Positions 7,482-15,700 are shown, numbered from the stretch's first letter. The stretch: DNA of 35,009 nt from Solobacterium sp. (GCA_017432325.1 JAFRJJ010000053.1:1-35009); one strand, 5' to 3'. Numbers and translations: made by a program. The notes: a model not told the origin generated them from the sequence alone.

Positions 7482-8498
7482 ATGATCATTACACTAAAAA
7501 GAACCGCACCGGCTGAAGCGGTGGAAAGCATCATTCGTTCATTTGAATCCAGAAACCTGACAGTACACAGGAGCTATGGTGAAAACTATATCGTGCTCGG
7601 ACTTGTCGGTGATACGACACAGCTGGATGAACGGTCGATCCTGGCGAATGAATGGATCGAGAATGTCCAGAGAGTAGCGGCTCCGTATAAGCTGGCCAAC
7701 AGGATGTTCCATCCCGAAGATACGATCATCGATGTGAACGGTATCCGGATCGGCGGGAATGAAAAGATCGTGATCATGGCTGGTCCATGCTCGATCGAAG
7801 GACTGGAGCCGACCCTGGAGGTCGCCAGGGCTGTAAAGGAAGCCGGAGCGGATATGCTCAGAGGCGGCGCTTACAAGCCCCGCACTTCCCCGTACGCATT
7901 CCAGGGCTTAGGTACGGAAGGCATCCTTGATATGGTCAGGGCACGTGAAGAAACAGGCCTGCCGATCGTTACGGAACTGATGGACGCGGCGCAGATCGAT
8001 GAATTCGAGCAGTATGTTGACGTCGTGCAGATCGGCGCAAGGAATATGCAGAACTATACGCTGCTCAAGGCAGTCGGACGCATGCACAAGCCGGTACTGC
8101 TCAAGCGCGGCATGTCCGCAACCATCGAGGAATGGATCATGTCAGCGGAATACATCATGGCTTCCGGCAATCCCAATGTCATCATGTGCGAGCGCGGCAT
8201 CCGCACATTTGAGAAATATACGAGAAACACTATGGATCCGGCAGTGATTCCGATCATCAAGCAGCGCACGCACCTTCCCATCGTCATCGATCCTTCTCAT
8301 GCGACCGGTGACTGGAAACTGATCGAACCGGTTGCGCTGGCTGCGATCGCAGCGGGCTGTGACGGTCTGATCATTGAAGTCCACCAGCATCCGGAAAATG
8401 CCTGGTCAGACGGTGCGCAGTCTTTAAAGCCTGACCGCTTCGCGGCACTGATCGAAAAAGCCCGGGCTGTAGCCGGGGCAGTAGGCAGAGAGATCTGA
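7482..8498 (+). CDS. aroF: 3-deoxy-7-phosphoheptulonate (DAHP) synthase, type I-beta
   Basis: A 338-residue enzyme that condenses phosphoenolpyruvate and erythrose 4-phosphate, the committed step of the pathway. Residues 1 to about 70 form the ferredoxin-like regulatory domain found before the barrel in Thermotoga-type enzymes, where it binds Tyr or Phe for feedback inhibition. The barrel shows MAGPCSIEG, RGGAYKPRTSPYAFQGLG, QIGARNMQN, LLKRGMSAT and VIDPSHATG. GGAGAAAG lies eight bases before the ATG, and the gene is separated from aroEK by only 14 bases. If the regulatory domain behaves as in Thermotoga, tyrosine would control this pathway both at the enzyme level and by attenuation; that is inference. 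Confidence 0.95.
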   Translation: MIITLKRTAPAEAVESIIRSFESRNLTVHRSYGENYIVLGLVGDTTQLDERSILANEWIENVQRVAAPYKLANRMFHPEDTIIDVNGIRIGGNEKIVIMAGPCSIEGLEPTLEVARAVKEAGADMLRGGAYKPRTSPYAFQGLGTEGILDMVRAREETGLPIVTELMDAAQIDEFEQYVDVVQIGARNMQNYTLLKAVGRMHKPVLLKRGMSATIEEWIMSAEYIMASGNPNVIMCERGIRTFEKYTRNTMDPAVIPIIKQRTHLPIVIDPSHATGDWKLIEPVALAAIAAGCDGLIIEVHQHPENAWSDGAQSLKPDRFAALIEKARAVAGAVGREI

Positions 8499-9766
8499 TG
8501 AAGGCGCTGATCAGAAAAGGAACAGCAGATTGCTTTACAGTCAGGATACCGCCCTCCAAATCCCTTTCCCACAGGGCATTGATCGTTTCCGCACTGGCGG
8601 AGGGAAGTTCAAAGATCATCCATCCTGCGGACAACCAGGACATGAAGGCAACGATCCGCTGTCTGAGACAGCTCGGTGCCCTGATCCATGAAGAAGATGA
8701 TCACTGTATCGTGGAAGGGACAGGCGGAAAGGACCTGTATGATGGAAGCCTGATCGACTGCTCGGAATCGGGCAGCACGCTGCGCTTCCTGATCCCGGTA
8801 TTCGCGATGACAGGAAAGCCCTGTCTGTTCAGCGGTCAGGGAAGGCTGATGGACAGGCCGCTGGATGTATACGCGGACCTGTTTGGCAAACAGTCGCTGC
8901 CGTTTGAAATGAAAGACCGCATCCTGCATCTGCAGGGACCGCTGTCCCCGGGTGAGTTTAGTCTTAGAGGGGACATATCATCACAGTTTATTACAGGACT
9001 GCTTCTGACCCTGCCCCTGTTATCAGGGGATTCCGTGATCCGGATCACGGAACCGTACGAATCACGTTCTTATGTCGCCTTAACGGAAGATGTCCTGCAG
9101 GATGCTGGGATCGTCTTCCATGACCATGGCCTGATGATCGAAATACCGGGCGGGCAGAAATACCACGGCAGGACATATACGGTCGACGGGGATGATTCCC
9201 AGGCTGCCTTTTTCCTGTGTCTTGCCTGTCTGACGCATCAGACCGCGGATGTTCTTTCCCTGCGCCATGATTCACATCAGCCTGATCATAAGATCATTGA
9301 TATCCTGCGTACCATGGGTGCCCGGATCAATGAGATCGAAGGCGGATACCGCATCATCCCGCATGAGCTGCATGGCTGTGAGATCGATCTCTCAGACTGT
9401 CCGGACCTCGGACCGGTGCTGTTCGCACTGGCAGCCGCTGCCGAGGGCACAACGGTATTCGTGAATGCCGGAAGGCTCAGGTTCAAGGAGAGCGACCGCA
9501 TTGCGGCAATGGAAGAGGAACTGAGAAAACTCGGCTGTGATATCTCTTCCGATGAAACGACTGTAACCGTACATGGCGGGGCGAAGCTTCACGGAACGCA
9601 GTTAAACGGACACAGGGATCACCGTGTCGTTATGTCGCTCAGCGTGCTGGGGGCATCCATGCAGGAGCCGGTGGAGATCACAGGCTGCGAAGCCGCAGAT
9701 AAAAGCTATCCGGGGTTTCTGGAAGACCTGAGATCCGCGGGGGCGGAGGTAACACTATATGATTGA
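8498..9766 (+). CDS. aroA: 3-phosphoshikimate 1-carboxyvinyltransferase (EPSP synthase)
   Basis: A 422-residue enzyme transferring enolpyruvyl from PEP to shikimate 3-phosphate. Motifs include PPSKSLSHRALI near the N-terminus, SGSTLRFLIP in place of the usual NxGT(A)xR region, GDISSQFITGLL, and RFKESDRIAAMEEELRKLG and DHRVVMSL near the C-terminus. SGSTLRF rather than NAGTAMR is typical of class II, often glyphosate-tolerant, enzymes; the class is inferred from this motif alone. The ATG shares its first base with the aroF TGA, and the tyrA start lies inside its 3' end, so translation is tightly coupled. Confidence 0.95.
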   Translation: MKALIRKGTADCFTVRIPPSKSLSHRALIVSALAEGSSKIIHPADNQDMKATIRCLRQLGALIHEEDDHCIVEGTGGKDLYDGSLIDCSESGSTLRFLIPVFAMTGKPCLFSGQGRLMDRPLDVYADLFGKQSLPFEMKDRILHLQGPLSPGEFSLRGDISSQFITGLLLTLPLLSGDSVIRITEPYESRSYVALTEDVLQDAGIVFHDHGLMIEIPGGQKYHGRTYTVDGDDSQAAFFLCLACLTHQTADVLSLRHDSHQPDHKIIDILRTMGARINEIEGGYRIIPHELHGCEIDLSDCPDLGPVLFALAAAAEGTTVFVNAGRLRFKESDRIAAMEEELRKLGCDISSDETTVTVHGGAKLHGTQLNGHRDHRVVMSLSVLGASMQEPVEITGCEAADKSYPGFLEDLRSAGAEVTLYD

Positions 9767-10610
9767 TGGGAATACCGTTATTACGATCGTCGGACTCGGA
9801 CTGCTGGGCGGCAGCTATGCCCAGGCTTTTGCGAATGCAGGCTATGGCGTCCGGGGGATCGATATTGAAGAAGAAGCTGTTTCCTACGCAAAGGAAAAAG
9901 GATGGATCACGGAAGGAAGCACGAATGCCGGCCTGGCAGCTGACACGGACATCCTGATCTGCGCGCTGTACCCGCATGTTTTCGTCAGCTGGATGAAGGA
10001 AAACCAGAAACTGCTGAAACCGGGTACCCTGATCACCGATGTGACCGGTGTCAAGCGCAGCGTCGTATCACAGATCGCGTCATTCCTCAGACCGGATCTT
10101 GAGTTTATTGCATGTCATCCGATGGCGGGCAGGGAATACAAAGGGATCCGCTACGCGGACGCGTCTTTGTTTGCAAAAGCAAATTTCATCATCGTACCGA
10201 CGGAACACAATACGGAAGAAGCGGTCCGCACGGCAGAACAGATCGCGCAGATCCTGAAATTCAAAAAGATATCCACGCTGACACCCCAGCAGCATGATGA
10301 AATGATCGCGTTCCTTTCCCAGCTGACGCATATCGTGGCAGTCAGCCTGATGAATGTGAAGGACAATACGCATCTTGCGGATTTTACTGGCGACAGCTTC
10401 CGTGACCTGACGAGGATCGCGCGGATCAATGAAGAAATGTGGCCGGAGCTGTTCATGCTGAATGAGGATTATCTCACCGCGGAGATCGAAGCGCTGGCTG
10501 CGGAGCTGCTGAAGTTCGGCGAACTGATCCGGACGGGAAATACCGAAGAAATGAAGCGTCTGCTCATCCAGTCGACAGAACGCAGAAAGGCATTTGAGGG
10601 ACAGTCATGA
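9759..10610 (+). CDS. tyrA: Prephenate dehydrogenase
   Basis: A 283-residue NAD(P)-dependent enzyme converting prephenate to 4-hydroxyphenylpyruvate, the tyrosine branch of the pathway. Evidence is the N-terminal Rossmann loop VGLGLLGGSYAQAF, the catalytic region CHPMAGREYKG and the helix SQLTHIVAVSLM. It ends at about the length of the minimal catalytic core, with no ACT or chorismate mutase domain. GGAGG lies just upstream inside aroA. The start overlaps aroA by 8 bases and the stop overlaps aroQ as ATGA. Having only the Tyr-specific branch gene in the operon matches the Tyr-rich leader peptide. Chorismate mutase and prephenate dehydratase are not in the window. Confidence 0.93.
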   Translation: MIDGNTVITIVGLGLLGGSYAQAFANAGYGVRGIDIEEEAVSYAKEKGWITEGSTNAGLAADTDILICALYPHVFVSWMKENQKLLKPGTLITDVTGVKRSVVSQIASFLRPDLEFIACHPMAGREYKGIRYADASLFAKANFIIVPTEHNTEEAVRTAEQIAQILKFKKISTLTPQQHDEMIAFLSQLTHIVAVSLMNVKDNTHLADFTGDSFRDLTRIARINEEMWPELFMLNEDYLTAEIEALAAELLKFGELIRTGNTEEMKRLLIQSTERRKAFEGQS

Positions 10611-11056
10611 CAAAGATCATGGTACTGAACGGACCGAACCTGAACATGGTCGGGATCCGTGAGAAAAACATATACGGAACGATGTCATTTACGGACATGA
10701 TCGAATTGATCAAGTGTGAGGCGGAAAAACGCGGTGTTGAGGCGGACTGCCGCCAGAGCAACCATGAAGGCGACCTGGTGGACTGGATCCAGGAGGCGTA
10801 TTTCGGTCAGTATGACGGGATCGTCATGAATCCCGGTGCCTATACGCATACAAGCATCGCGATCGCCGATGCTGTCAAGGCTATCGCTCCGGTACCTGTC
10901 GTTGAAGTGCACATCAGTGATATCGATGAGCGGGAAGCCTTCAGGCATATCTCCTACGCCGCCCCGTACTGTATTGCCCAGATCAAAGGACACGGTGTCC
11001 GGGGATATATCGAAGCCATGGACCTGATCATCGCACAGAAGGAACAGGCGCCCTGA
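10607..11056 (+). CDS. aroQ: 3-dehydroquinate dehydratase, type II
   Basis: A 149-residue enzyme dehydrating 3-dehydroquinate to 3-dehydroshikimate, usually a dodecamer. The type II family motifs are NGPNLNMVGIRE, the Tyr in NIYGTMS, QSNHEGDLVDWIQEA, MNPGAYTHTSIAI and VEVHISDIDEREAFRHIS. The usual HGPNLN is NGPNLN here. It is the last gene of the aro operon, overlapping the tyrA stop by 4 bases. No terminator is visible between it and the next gene 47 bases downstream, so some readthrough is possible. Confidence 0.94.
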   Translation: MTKIMVLNGPNLNMVGIREKNIYGTMSFTDMIELIKCEAEKRGVEADCRQSNHEGDLVDWIQEAYFGQYDGIVMNPGAYTHTSIAIADAVKAIAPVPVVEVHISDIDEREAFRHISYAAPYCIAQIKGHGVRGYIEAMDLIIAQKEQAP

Positions 11057-11064
11057 TGCATAAA

Positions 11065-11094
11065 CTGGTATCTGAACGGGAATAATGCTAAAAT
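11065..11094 (+). promoter_or_regulatory. Possible promoter giving a leaderless transcript
   Basis: A -10 TAAAAT lies at 11089-11094 and a weak -35-like CTGGTA at 11065-11070 (18-bp spacer). The next gene's ATG is only 10 bases after the -10 and has no ribosome site. Confidence 0.4.
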
Positions 11095-11103
11095 ACCTTC
11101 GTT

Positions 11104-11457
11104 ATGAAGAAAAAAGAAATTTACATTCTCATTGCCATCGCTGTGCTGTCGGTGCTGGCACTGCTGATTCTGAAGAACCCGTTCAAAAAGCCGGAAGAAC
11201 CGAAGACGATGGTGGGTATCTTCTACAGGAATCAGCTGATCCATACGTTTGATCCGGATGAGGATGCCGTATATCATGTCCAGGGCTCCTACGGGACACT
11301 GGATGTCGAAGTCAAAGACAGCAAATGGCATGTTACAAATGAACAATGCCCGAATCACATCTGCGCCGGTATGGGATGGGTCACGGTCGATGACCTGCTT
11401 CCGATCACCTGCATGCCGAATGAAGTTTATATTATGGTGCTGGAGACTGCAGAATGA
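11104..11457 (+). CDS. NusG domain II-containing membrane-anchored protein
   Basis: A 117-residue protein. An N-terminal signal anchor (IYILIAIAVLSVLALLIL, about residues 6-23) is followed by a short Pro/Lys linker and an extracytoplasmic beta domain. The segment NEQCPNHICAGMGWVT with two Cys, followed by LLPITCMPNEVYIMV, matches the NusG-II family (PF07009), which commonly sits beside Gx-transporter genes and flavin-electron-transport (ApbE/Rnf) loci. It overlaps the next gene by 4 bases (ATGA), so the two form a pair. There is no Shine-Dalgarno before the ATG. A redox- or flavin-related role is inferred from family context only. Confidence 0.8.
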   Translation: MKKKEIYILIAIAVLSVLALLILKNPFKKPEEPKTMVGIFYRNQLIHTFDPDEDAVYHVQGSYGTLDVEVKDSKWHVTNEQCPNHICAGMGWVTVDDLLPITCMPNEVYIMVLETAE

Positions 11458-11960
11458 TGATCAACCGGACAAGACATTTCGTATATCTGACATTGCTGTC
11501 GGCAATGGCGATCACATTGAACCTGATCGAATCGATCTATATCGGGCCTATCTTCCTGACTCTGCGTATCGGACTGGCAAACATCATAGCCCTGATCACG
11601 ATCAGGATCCTCGGAGTCCGGGATATGATCATCGTCAATGTGATGCGCGTCATGATCGGCAACCTGCTGAGAGGAACGATCTTCGGAAGTACATTCTGGA
11701 TCGCCTTCGGCGGCGTCCTGCTGTCAAGCATCGCGCTGATCATCATGAACAGATTGAAATCTTCCCTGATGTTTACTTCCATCATGTCGTCGATCGCCCA
11801 TTCGCTGGGACAGGTATTCGTCGTCATGATGTTCTACAACCAGCCGGCATTTGCGGCAATCCTGCCGTATATGCTGCTGGGATCGATCCCCATGGGATTC
11901 CTGACCGGCTACACCGCAAAACTGGTGCTGGACAGGATCAAACCGCTCAAGATCAAATAA
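11454..11960 (+). CDS. Gx transporter family membrane protein (heptaprenyl diphosphate synthase component I-like)
   Basis: A 168-residue protein with about five hydrophobic segments. The N-terminus (LSAMAITLNLIESIY followed by LRIGLANIIALI) and the later MRVMIGNLLRGTIFGSTFW match the family annotated as Gx transporter or component I of heptaprenyl diphosphate synthase (PF07456). These proteins look like ECF-type substrate-binding (S) components, so a transport role is more likely than prenyl synthesis; the substrate is unknown. Translation is coupled to the NusG-II gene by an ATGA overlap. A hairpin begins right at its stop codon. Confidence 0.8.
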   Translation: MMINRTRHFVYLTLLSAMAITLNLIESIYIGPIFLTLRIGLANIIALITIRILGVRDMIIVNVMRVMIGNLLRGTIFGSTFWIAFGGVLLSSIALIIMNRLKSSLMFTSIMSSIAHSLGQVFVVMMFYNQPAFAAILPYMLLGSIPMGFLTGYTAKLVLDRIKPLKIK

Positions 11961-11990
11961 AGCAGCGACACCGGTCACTGCTTTTCTTTT
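11960..11990. terminator. Bidirectional intrinsic terminator
   Basis: AAGCAG (11960-11965) pairs with CTGCTT (11978-11983), with an inner GAC/GTC stem and one mismatch. TTTTCTTTT follows on the plus strand. It overlaps the stop codons of both convergent genes. Confidence 0.7.
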
Positions 11991-13321
11991 GCTTCCTGTT
12001 CGCGTTTCCACTTTTTCCAGGCTTCTATTTTCTCTTTATGTTCCTTGACCCGCTTTTCAACACCCTGTTCGGTCGGGTTGTAGTAATACCTGTCCTTCAG
12101 GGAATCAGGCAGGCACTGCATGGCAGTGACCTTTTCTTTTGTATCATGCGCATAGATGTAGTCTTTCCCGTAGCCGAGCTCTTCCATCAGGGATGTCGGG
12201 GCATTCCTGATCTGCAGGGGGACAGGTTCATCCAGCATATTGCGGGCATCCTCCGCGGCTGTGTTGTAGGCAACTTCCAGCGCGTTGGACTTCGGCGCCA
12301 GGGAACAGAATACCACAGCATGCGTCAGGTGGACATTGCATTCCGGCATGCCGAGGAATGTGCAGGCCTGATAGGCAGCTACAGCGACCTCAAGCGCGCG
12401 GCTGTCCGCCATGCCCACATCTTCCGAAGCGAACCTGACGACACGTCTTGCGATATACAGGGGATCCTCGCCTGCTTCCAGCATGCGTGCCAGCCAGTAT
12501 ACCGCTGCGTCCGCGTCCGAGTTGCGCATCGATTTGTGCAGGGCTGAGATCAGGTTATAGTGCTCTTCACCGTTCTTGTCATACAGCAGTGACTTCCCGG
12601 CAATGCACTGTTCGATCACTTCCCGGGTCACGATGGATTCCGAGCCGCTTCCTTCACCGTTCAGCACTGCCATTTCCAGTGTATTCAGGGCAGTCCTGGC
12701 ATCACCGTTGGCATAGTTCGCAATCAGATAGAGCAGATCGTCGCTAATCGTGATATTCCATGTGCCGAATCCGACAGGATCGGAGATCGCCCGTTTCAGC
12801 AGGACCACCAGATCATCCGCGCTGAGCGCGTACAGCACAAAGACCTTGCAGCGGGAAAGCAGAGCTGAGTTGATCTCAAAGGAAGGGTTCTCCGTCGTAG
12901 CGCCGATCAGGATGATCGATCCGCGTTCCACGTAGGGGAGGAAGGCATCCTGCTGGGCTTTGTTGAACCTGTGTATTTCATCCACAAAGACGATCGTTTT
13001 CACACCCATCGCACGGTTGCTTTCGGCTTTGCTCATGACTTCCTTGATCTCTTTGATCCCGGAAGTGACAGCTGAAAAGGTAATGAAGCGTGACTTTGTC
13101 GTAGCCGCGATGATCTTGGCCAGGGTAGTCTTGCCGACTCCGGGAGGACCCCAGAATATCATGGACTGTACTTCATCACGGTCGATCATGCGCTTCAGGA
13201 TCTTTCCGTCTGCCAGCAGATGCGACTGCCCGGCATATTCTTCCAGGGTGGTCGGCCGCATACGGTCTGCCAGAGGGGCGTTCATATATCTGTTTTCATC
13301 GAATAAAGATGATTGTGTCAT
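11975..13321 (-). CDS. rarA: Replication-associated recombination protein A (MgsA/RarA-type AAA+ ATPase)
   Basis: A 448-residue cytosolic ATPase that acts at stalled replication forks, forms tetramers and interacts with SSB in E. coli. Motifs are Walker A GPPGVGKTT (residues 58-66), Walker B VFVDEIHRFN, sensor 1 IGATTENPSFE and the following LLSRCKVF. The C-terminal half carries the MgsA domain, with GDARTALNTLEMA, LHKSMRNSDADAAVYWLARML and LTHAVVFCSLAPKSN. The last 40 residues are highly charged. GGAGG lies five bases before the ATG at 13321. It is a single gene downstream of the tRNA pair on the same strand, separated from it by a terminator. Confidence 0.95.
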   Translation of the reverse strand: MTQSSLFDENRYMNAPLADRMRPTTLEEYAGQSHLLADGKILKRMIDRDEVQSMIFWGPPGVGKTTLAKIIAATTKSRFITFSAVTSGIKEIKEVMSKAESNRAMGVKTIVFVDEIHRFNKAQQDAFLPYVERGSIILIGATTENPSFEINSALLSRCKVFVLYALSADDLVVLLKRAISDPVGFGTWNITISDDLLYLIANYANGDARTALNTLEMAVLNGEGSGSESIVTREVIEQCIAGKSLLYDKNGEEHYNLISALHKSMRNSDADAAVYWLARMLEAGEDPLYIARRVVRFASEDVGMADSRALEVAVAAYQACTFLGMPECNVHLTHAVVFCSLAPKSNALEVAYNTAAEDARNMLDEPVPLQIRNAPTSLMEELGYGKDYIYAHDTKEKVTAMQCLPDSLKDRYYYNPTEQGVEKRVKEHKEKIEAWKKWKREQEAKEKQ

Positions 13322-13346
13322 AGAGCCTCCGCTATATCTCTATCAT

Positions 13347-13375
13347 ACAAAAAAAGATGGACTTCCGTCACATCT
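13347..13375 (-). terminator. Intrinsic terminator of the tRNA-Glu/tRNA-Trp transcript
   Basis: On the minus strand AGATG, a bulged T, GAC, loop GGAA, GTC and CATCT (plus 13355-13375) make a compact hairpin followed by seven Ts. It lies 16 bases after tRNA-Trp and just upstream of rarA. Confidence 0.85.
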
Positions 13376-13391
13376 GATGTCGTGTATCGAG

Positions 13392-13462
13392 CAGGGGTAG
13401 AGAGAATCGAACTCCCATCAGCGGTTTTGGAGACCGATGTACTACCATTGTACGATACCCCT
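13392..13462 (-). tRNA. tRNA-Trp (anticodon CCA)
   Basis: The minus strand folds as a full cloverleaf: acceptor AGGGGTA/TACCCCT, discriminator G, anticodon loop CTCCAAA, and T arm GGGAG-TTCGATT-CTCTC with a G-U pair. The 3' CCA is not encoded. It is the second gene of a two-tRNA transcript, eight bases after the end of tRNA-Glu. Confidence 0.95.
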
Positions 13463-13470
13463 AATAAAAA

Positions 13471-13547
13471 TGGTGACTAGTACGGGATTCGAACCCGTGA
13501 ATGCCGCCGTGAAAGGGCGGTGTGTTAAGCCGCTTCACCAACTAGCC
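13471..13547 (-). tRNA. tRNA-Glu (anticodon TTC)
   Basis: The minus strand folds as acceptor GGCTAGT/ACTAGTC with one G-U, discriminator A, anticodon stem CCGCC/GGCGG around loop CTTTCAC, and T arm ACGGG-TTCGAAT-CCCGT. CCA is encoded at the 3' end (plus 13471-13473), unlike the adjacent tRNA-Trp. Confidence 0.95.
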
Positions 13548-13561
13548 ACACGTGATGCTTA

Positions 13562-13589
13562 GTTATAGTAGCATAGTCACCAAGTGAAA
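13562..13589 (-). promoter_or_regulatory. Promoter of the tRNA-Glu/tRNA-Trp operon
   Basis: On the minus strand -35 TTTCAC (13589-13584), a 16-bp spacer and -10 TATAAC (13567-13562) lie about 14 bases before the 5' end of tRNA-Glu. Confidence 0.55.
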
Positions 13590-13633
13590 GCAACAATAAT
13601 TTTCAGAAATTTTCAGATAATTCTGCAGGCATG

Positions 13634-13663
13634 TTTTCCCAGTTCGAAGATAGCGGTTATAAT
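13634..13663 (+). promoter_or_regulatory. Promoter of the uridine phosphorylase gene
   Basis: A perfect -10 TATAAT lies at 13658-13663. The best -35 candidate is the weak TTTTCC at 13634-13639 (18-bp spacer). Confidence 0.5.
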
Positions 13664-13712
13664 GAAATCAGCAGAAGTATAAAAAATAATAGAAGACAGG
13701 AGATCTGAATGT

Positions 13713-14495
13713 ATGATTGATTATTCTGAAGGATCCGGCAAACAATATCATATCGGTGTCGGAAAGGGTGATGTAGGCAGATATGTTTTACTGCCAGGCG
13801 ATCCGAAACGCTGCGCAAAGATCGCTGCATATTTTGACAATGCCGAGCTGGTCGGCGACAGCAGGGAATTCGTAACATATACAGGCTATGTGGATGGTGT
13901 GAAGGTATCCGTTACTTCCACGGGGATCGGCGGACCGAGCGCTTCCATTGCGATGGAAGAACTGACTGTCTGCGGCGCGGATACATTTATCCGTGTCGGC
14001 ACATGCGGGGGTGTTGACCTGGATGTCAAGAGCGGAGATATGGTCATCGCGACAGGCGCGATACGTATGGAAGGCACGACGATGGAGTATGCACCGATCG
14101 AATATCCGGCAGTCGCTGATCTGGGTATCACCAACGCACTGGTACAGGCATGTAAAAATCTCGGATATCCGTATCATACGGGTGTTGTCCAGTGCAAGGA
14201 CGCGTTCTATGGTCAGCACAGACCGGAAACACTTCCCAACGGTCAGGAACTGATCAGGAAATGGGACGCATGGGTCAGACTCGGCTGCAAAGCTTCCGAA
14301 ATGGAATCCGCTGCGCTGTTTATCGTAGCGTCATATCTGAAAGTCAGATGCGGAACGGTCCTGCTTGCCGTTGCGAACCAGGAACGCGCAAAGGCGGGGC
14401 TGCCCAATCCACAGGTACATGACACGGATCATGCGATCAGGGCTGCTGTTGAGGCAGTGAGGCTTCTGATCAAGGAAGACGGCGAACAACAGTAA
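13713..14495 (+). CDS. udp: Uridine phosphorylase
   Basis: A 260-residue cytosolic enzyme of the PNP/UDP family I, cleaving uridine with phosphate to uracil and ribose 1-phosphate. Motifs are LLPGDPKRC near the N-terminus (phosphate loop), [48 protein letters not shown] and [11 protein letters not shown]. The [10 protein letters not shown] block and the following KDAFYGQ favour uridine phosphorylase over purine nucleoside phosphorylase. Length is normal. AGGAG lies about ten bases before the ATG. It is a single gene with its own promoter and a strong terminator. Confidence 0.88.
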   Translation: MIDYSEGSGKQYHIGVGKGDVGRYVLLPGDPKRCAKIAAYFDNAELVGDSREFVTYTGYVDGVKVSVTSTGIGGPSASIAMEELTVCGADTFIRVGTCGGVDLDVKSGDMVIATGAIRMEGTTMEYAPIEYPAVADLGITNALVQACKNLGYPYHTGVVQCKDAFYGQHRPETLPNGQELIRKWDAWVRLGCKASEMESAALFIVASYLKVRCGTVLLAVANQERAKAGLPNPQVHDTDHAIRAAVEAVRLLIKEDGEQQ

Positions 14496-14525
14496 ACTGA
14501 ACTGTACATCGGAATACTGCATCAT

Positions 14526-14562
14526 GGGCGTTTATGATCCTGCAGGAAGTAAACGTCCTTTT
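14526..14562 (+). terminator. Intrinsic terminator of udp
   Basis: GGGCGTTTA (14526-14534) pairs with TAAACGTCC (14550-14558), 9 bp with one G-U, followed by TTTT. Confidence 0.75.
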
Positions 14563-14625
14563 GATTGGAAATAATACAGCAATCCTTATTGGCAACTGAT
14601 ACAGAACGAATCCCTTGATTCCATC

Positions 14626-14700
14626 ATATCTTTACTTTTTCTGAATCCGCTCTTAATAACTTTACTTTTTGGTGAGTGATTACAGTATAATAAGTAAAGA
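14626..14700 (+). promoter_or_regulatory. Promoter of the HTH-Fic gene with three phased operator-like repeats
   Basis: A -10 TATAAT sits at 14686-14691 with a weak -35 TTACTT at 14662-14667 (18-bp spacer). The decamer TTTACTTTTT occurs at 14631-14640 and again exactly 30 bp later at 14661-14670. An inverted copy of its core, AAGTAAAGA, lies at 14692-14700. The second copy covers the -35 and the third covers the start of transcription, which fits binding by the gene's own HTH protein as a repressor; that is inference. Confidence 0.65.
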
Positions 14701-14715
14701 ATTGGAGTGATCAGG

Positions 14716-15627
14716 ATGATTTTATACGACGGCCTTGAAAAACTGCTGAAAGAAAGAGGAATCGGAAAGACAAAACTTTCCGAAGAGACCGGAATATCGA
14801 CCCGAACGATCGCCAAGATCAGAAAAGGTGAAAAGCTTTCCGCCAGAAGTATACAGAAGATAGCAGACTATCTTGGAACAGCGCCGGATCTTCTGATGAG
14901 AGAAATATCAGATAATCATATACTTCAGGTACTCCGGGAAGAGAAGGAAATGAAGCTTCCGGGAGGTCTGTATCACGAACTGCAGGTCAGAATGACATAC
15001 AATTCAAACCACATCGAAGGAAGCAGGCTTTCCGAGGAACAGACCAGGATGATTTTTGAAACTAATACGATCGATACGGGAGAAGGCATTCCCGTAGATG
15101 ATATCCTTGAGACTGTACACCATTTCCGGGCAATCGATTACGTGATCGATATTGCCGAAGAGGAACTGACAGAAGATATCATAAAACGGCTGCACTTTAT
15201 ACTGAAACATGATACGGAGGATTCAGAACTTGCCTGGTTTTCTGTGGGGGAGTATAAGAAACGTGCGAATACAGTCGGAGGAAGAGAAACATCAAAACCA
15301 TCAGAAGTGCACCGGCATATGAAAAAACTTCTTGAATGCTATCATGCGAAGAAGAATATCACGATAGAAGATATCATAGCTTTCCACGCAGAATTTGAAC
15401 AAATTCATCCGTTTCAGGATGGAAACGGAAGAGTGGGAAGATTGGCGGCTTTCAAAGAATGCCTGAAACATAACATTGTTCCATTTATCATCCGGGATGA
15501 GAAAAAATTATTCTATTACAGGGGCCTTTCCAGGTGGGGCAATGAGAAAGGATGGCTTATCGATACGTGTCTTGATGGACAGGATGAATTTGCGGACCTG
15601 CTGGATCAGCTTGGAATACCACATTGA
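14716..15627 (+). CDS. XRE-type HTH-Fic domain protein (putative AMP-transferase) with built-in inhibitory motif
   Basis: A 303-residue protein. Residues 1-60 form an XRE-type helix-turn-helix (KLSEETGISTRTIAKIRKGEK). The motif SNHIEG (97-102) fits the (S/T)xxxE(G/N) inhibitory helix placed N-terminal to the Fic core, which marks a class II Fic protein. The catalytic motif HPFQDGNGRVGR (231-242) is complete with its His, so AMP or other nucleotide transfer to a target protein is plausible; the target is unknown. The ATG at 14716 is preferred over a GTG at 14707 because GGAG lies eight bases upstream of it. The phased repeats in the promoter suggest autoregulation. It resembles self-controlled Fic regulators rather than a separate toxin-antitoxin pair. 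Confidence 0.85.
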   Translation: MILYDGLEKLLKERGIGKTKLSEETGISTRTIAKIRKGEKLSARSIQKIADYLGTAPDLLMREISDNHILQVLREEKEMKLPGGLYHELQVRMTYNSNHIEGSRLSEEQTRMIFETNTIDTGEGIPVDDILETVHHFRAIDYVIDIAEEELTEDIIKRLHFILKHDTEDSELAWFSVGEYKKRANTVGGRETSKPSEVHRHMKKLLECYHAKKNITIEDIIAFHAEFEQIHPFQDGNGRVGRLAAFKECLKHNIVPFIIRDEKKLFYYRGLSRWGNEKGWLIDTCLDGQDEFADLLDQLGIPH

Positions 15628-15700
15628 TCCTGTACATGCCTGAAAAACAGAGTATTTGAACAGCGTCAGAACATTATTTACAATGGTGTATGAGGATCAT

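Noticed and set aside
11249..12547. Long plus-strand open frame across the NusG-II, Gx transporter and rarA genes
   Set aside because: It overlaps three convincing genes in other frames, has no ribosome site and has the odd composition of a shadow frame.
13381..13560. tRNA genes as an attachment site for an integrated element
   Set aside because: No integrase and no repeated tRNA 3' end is visible nearby; flanking genes look like ordinary chromosome.
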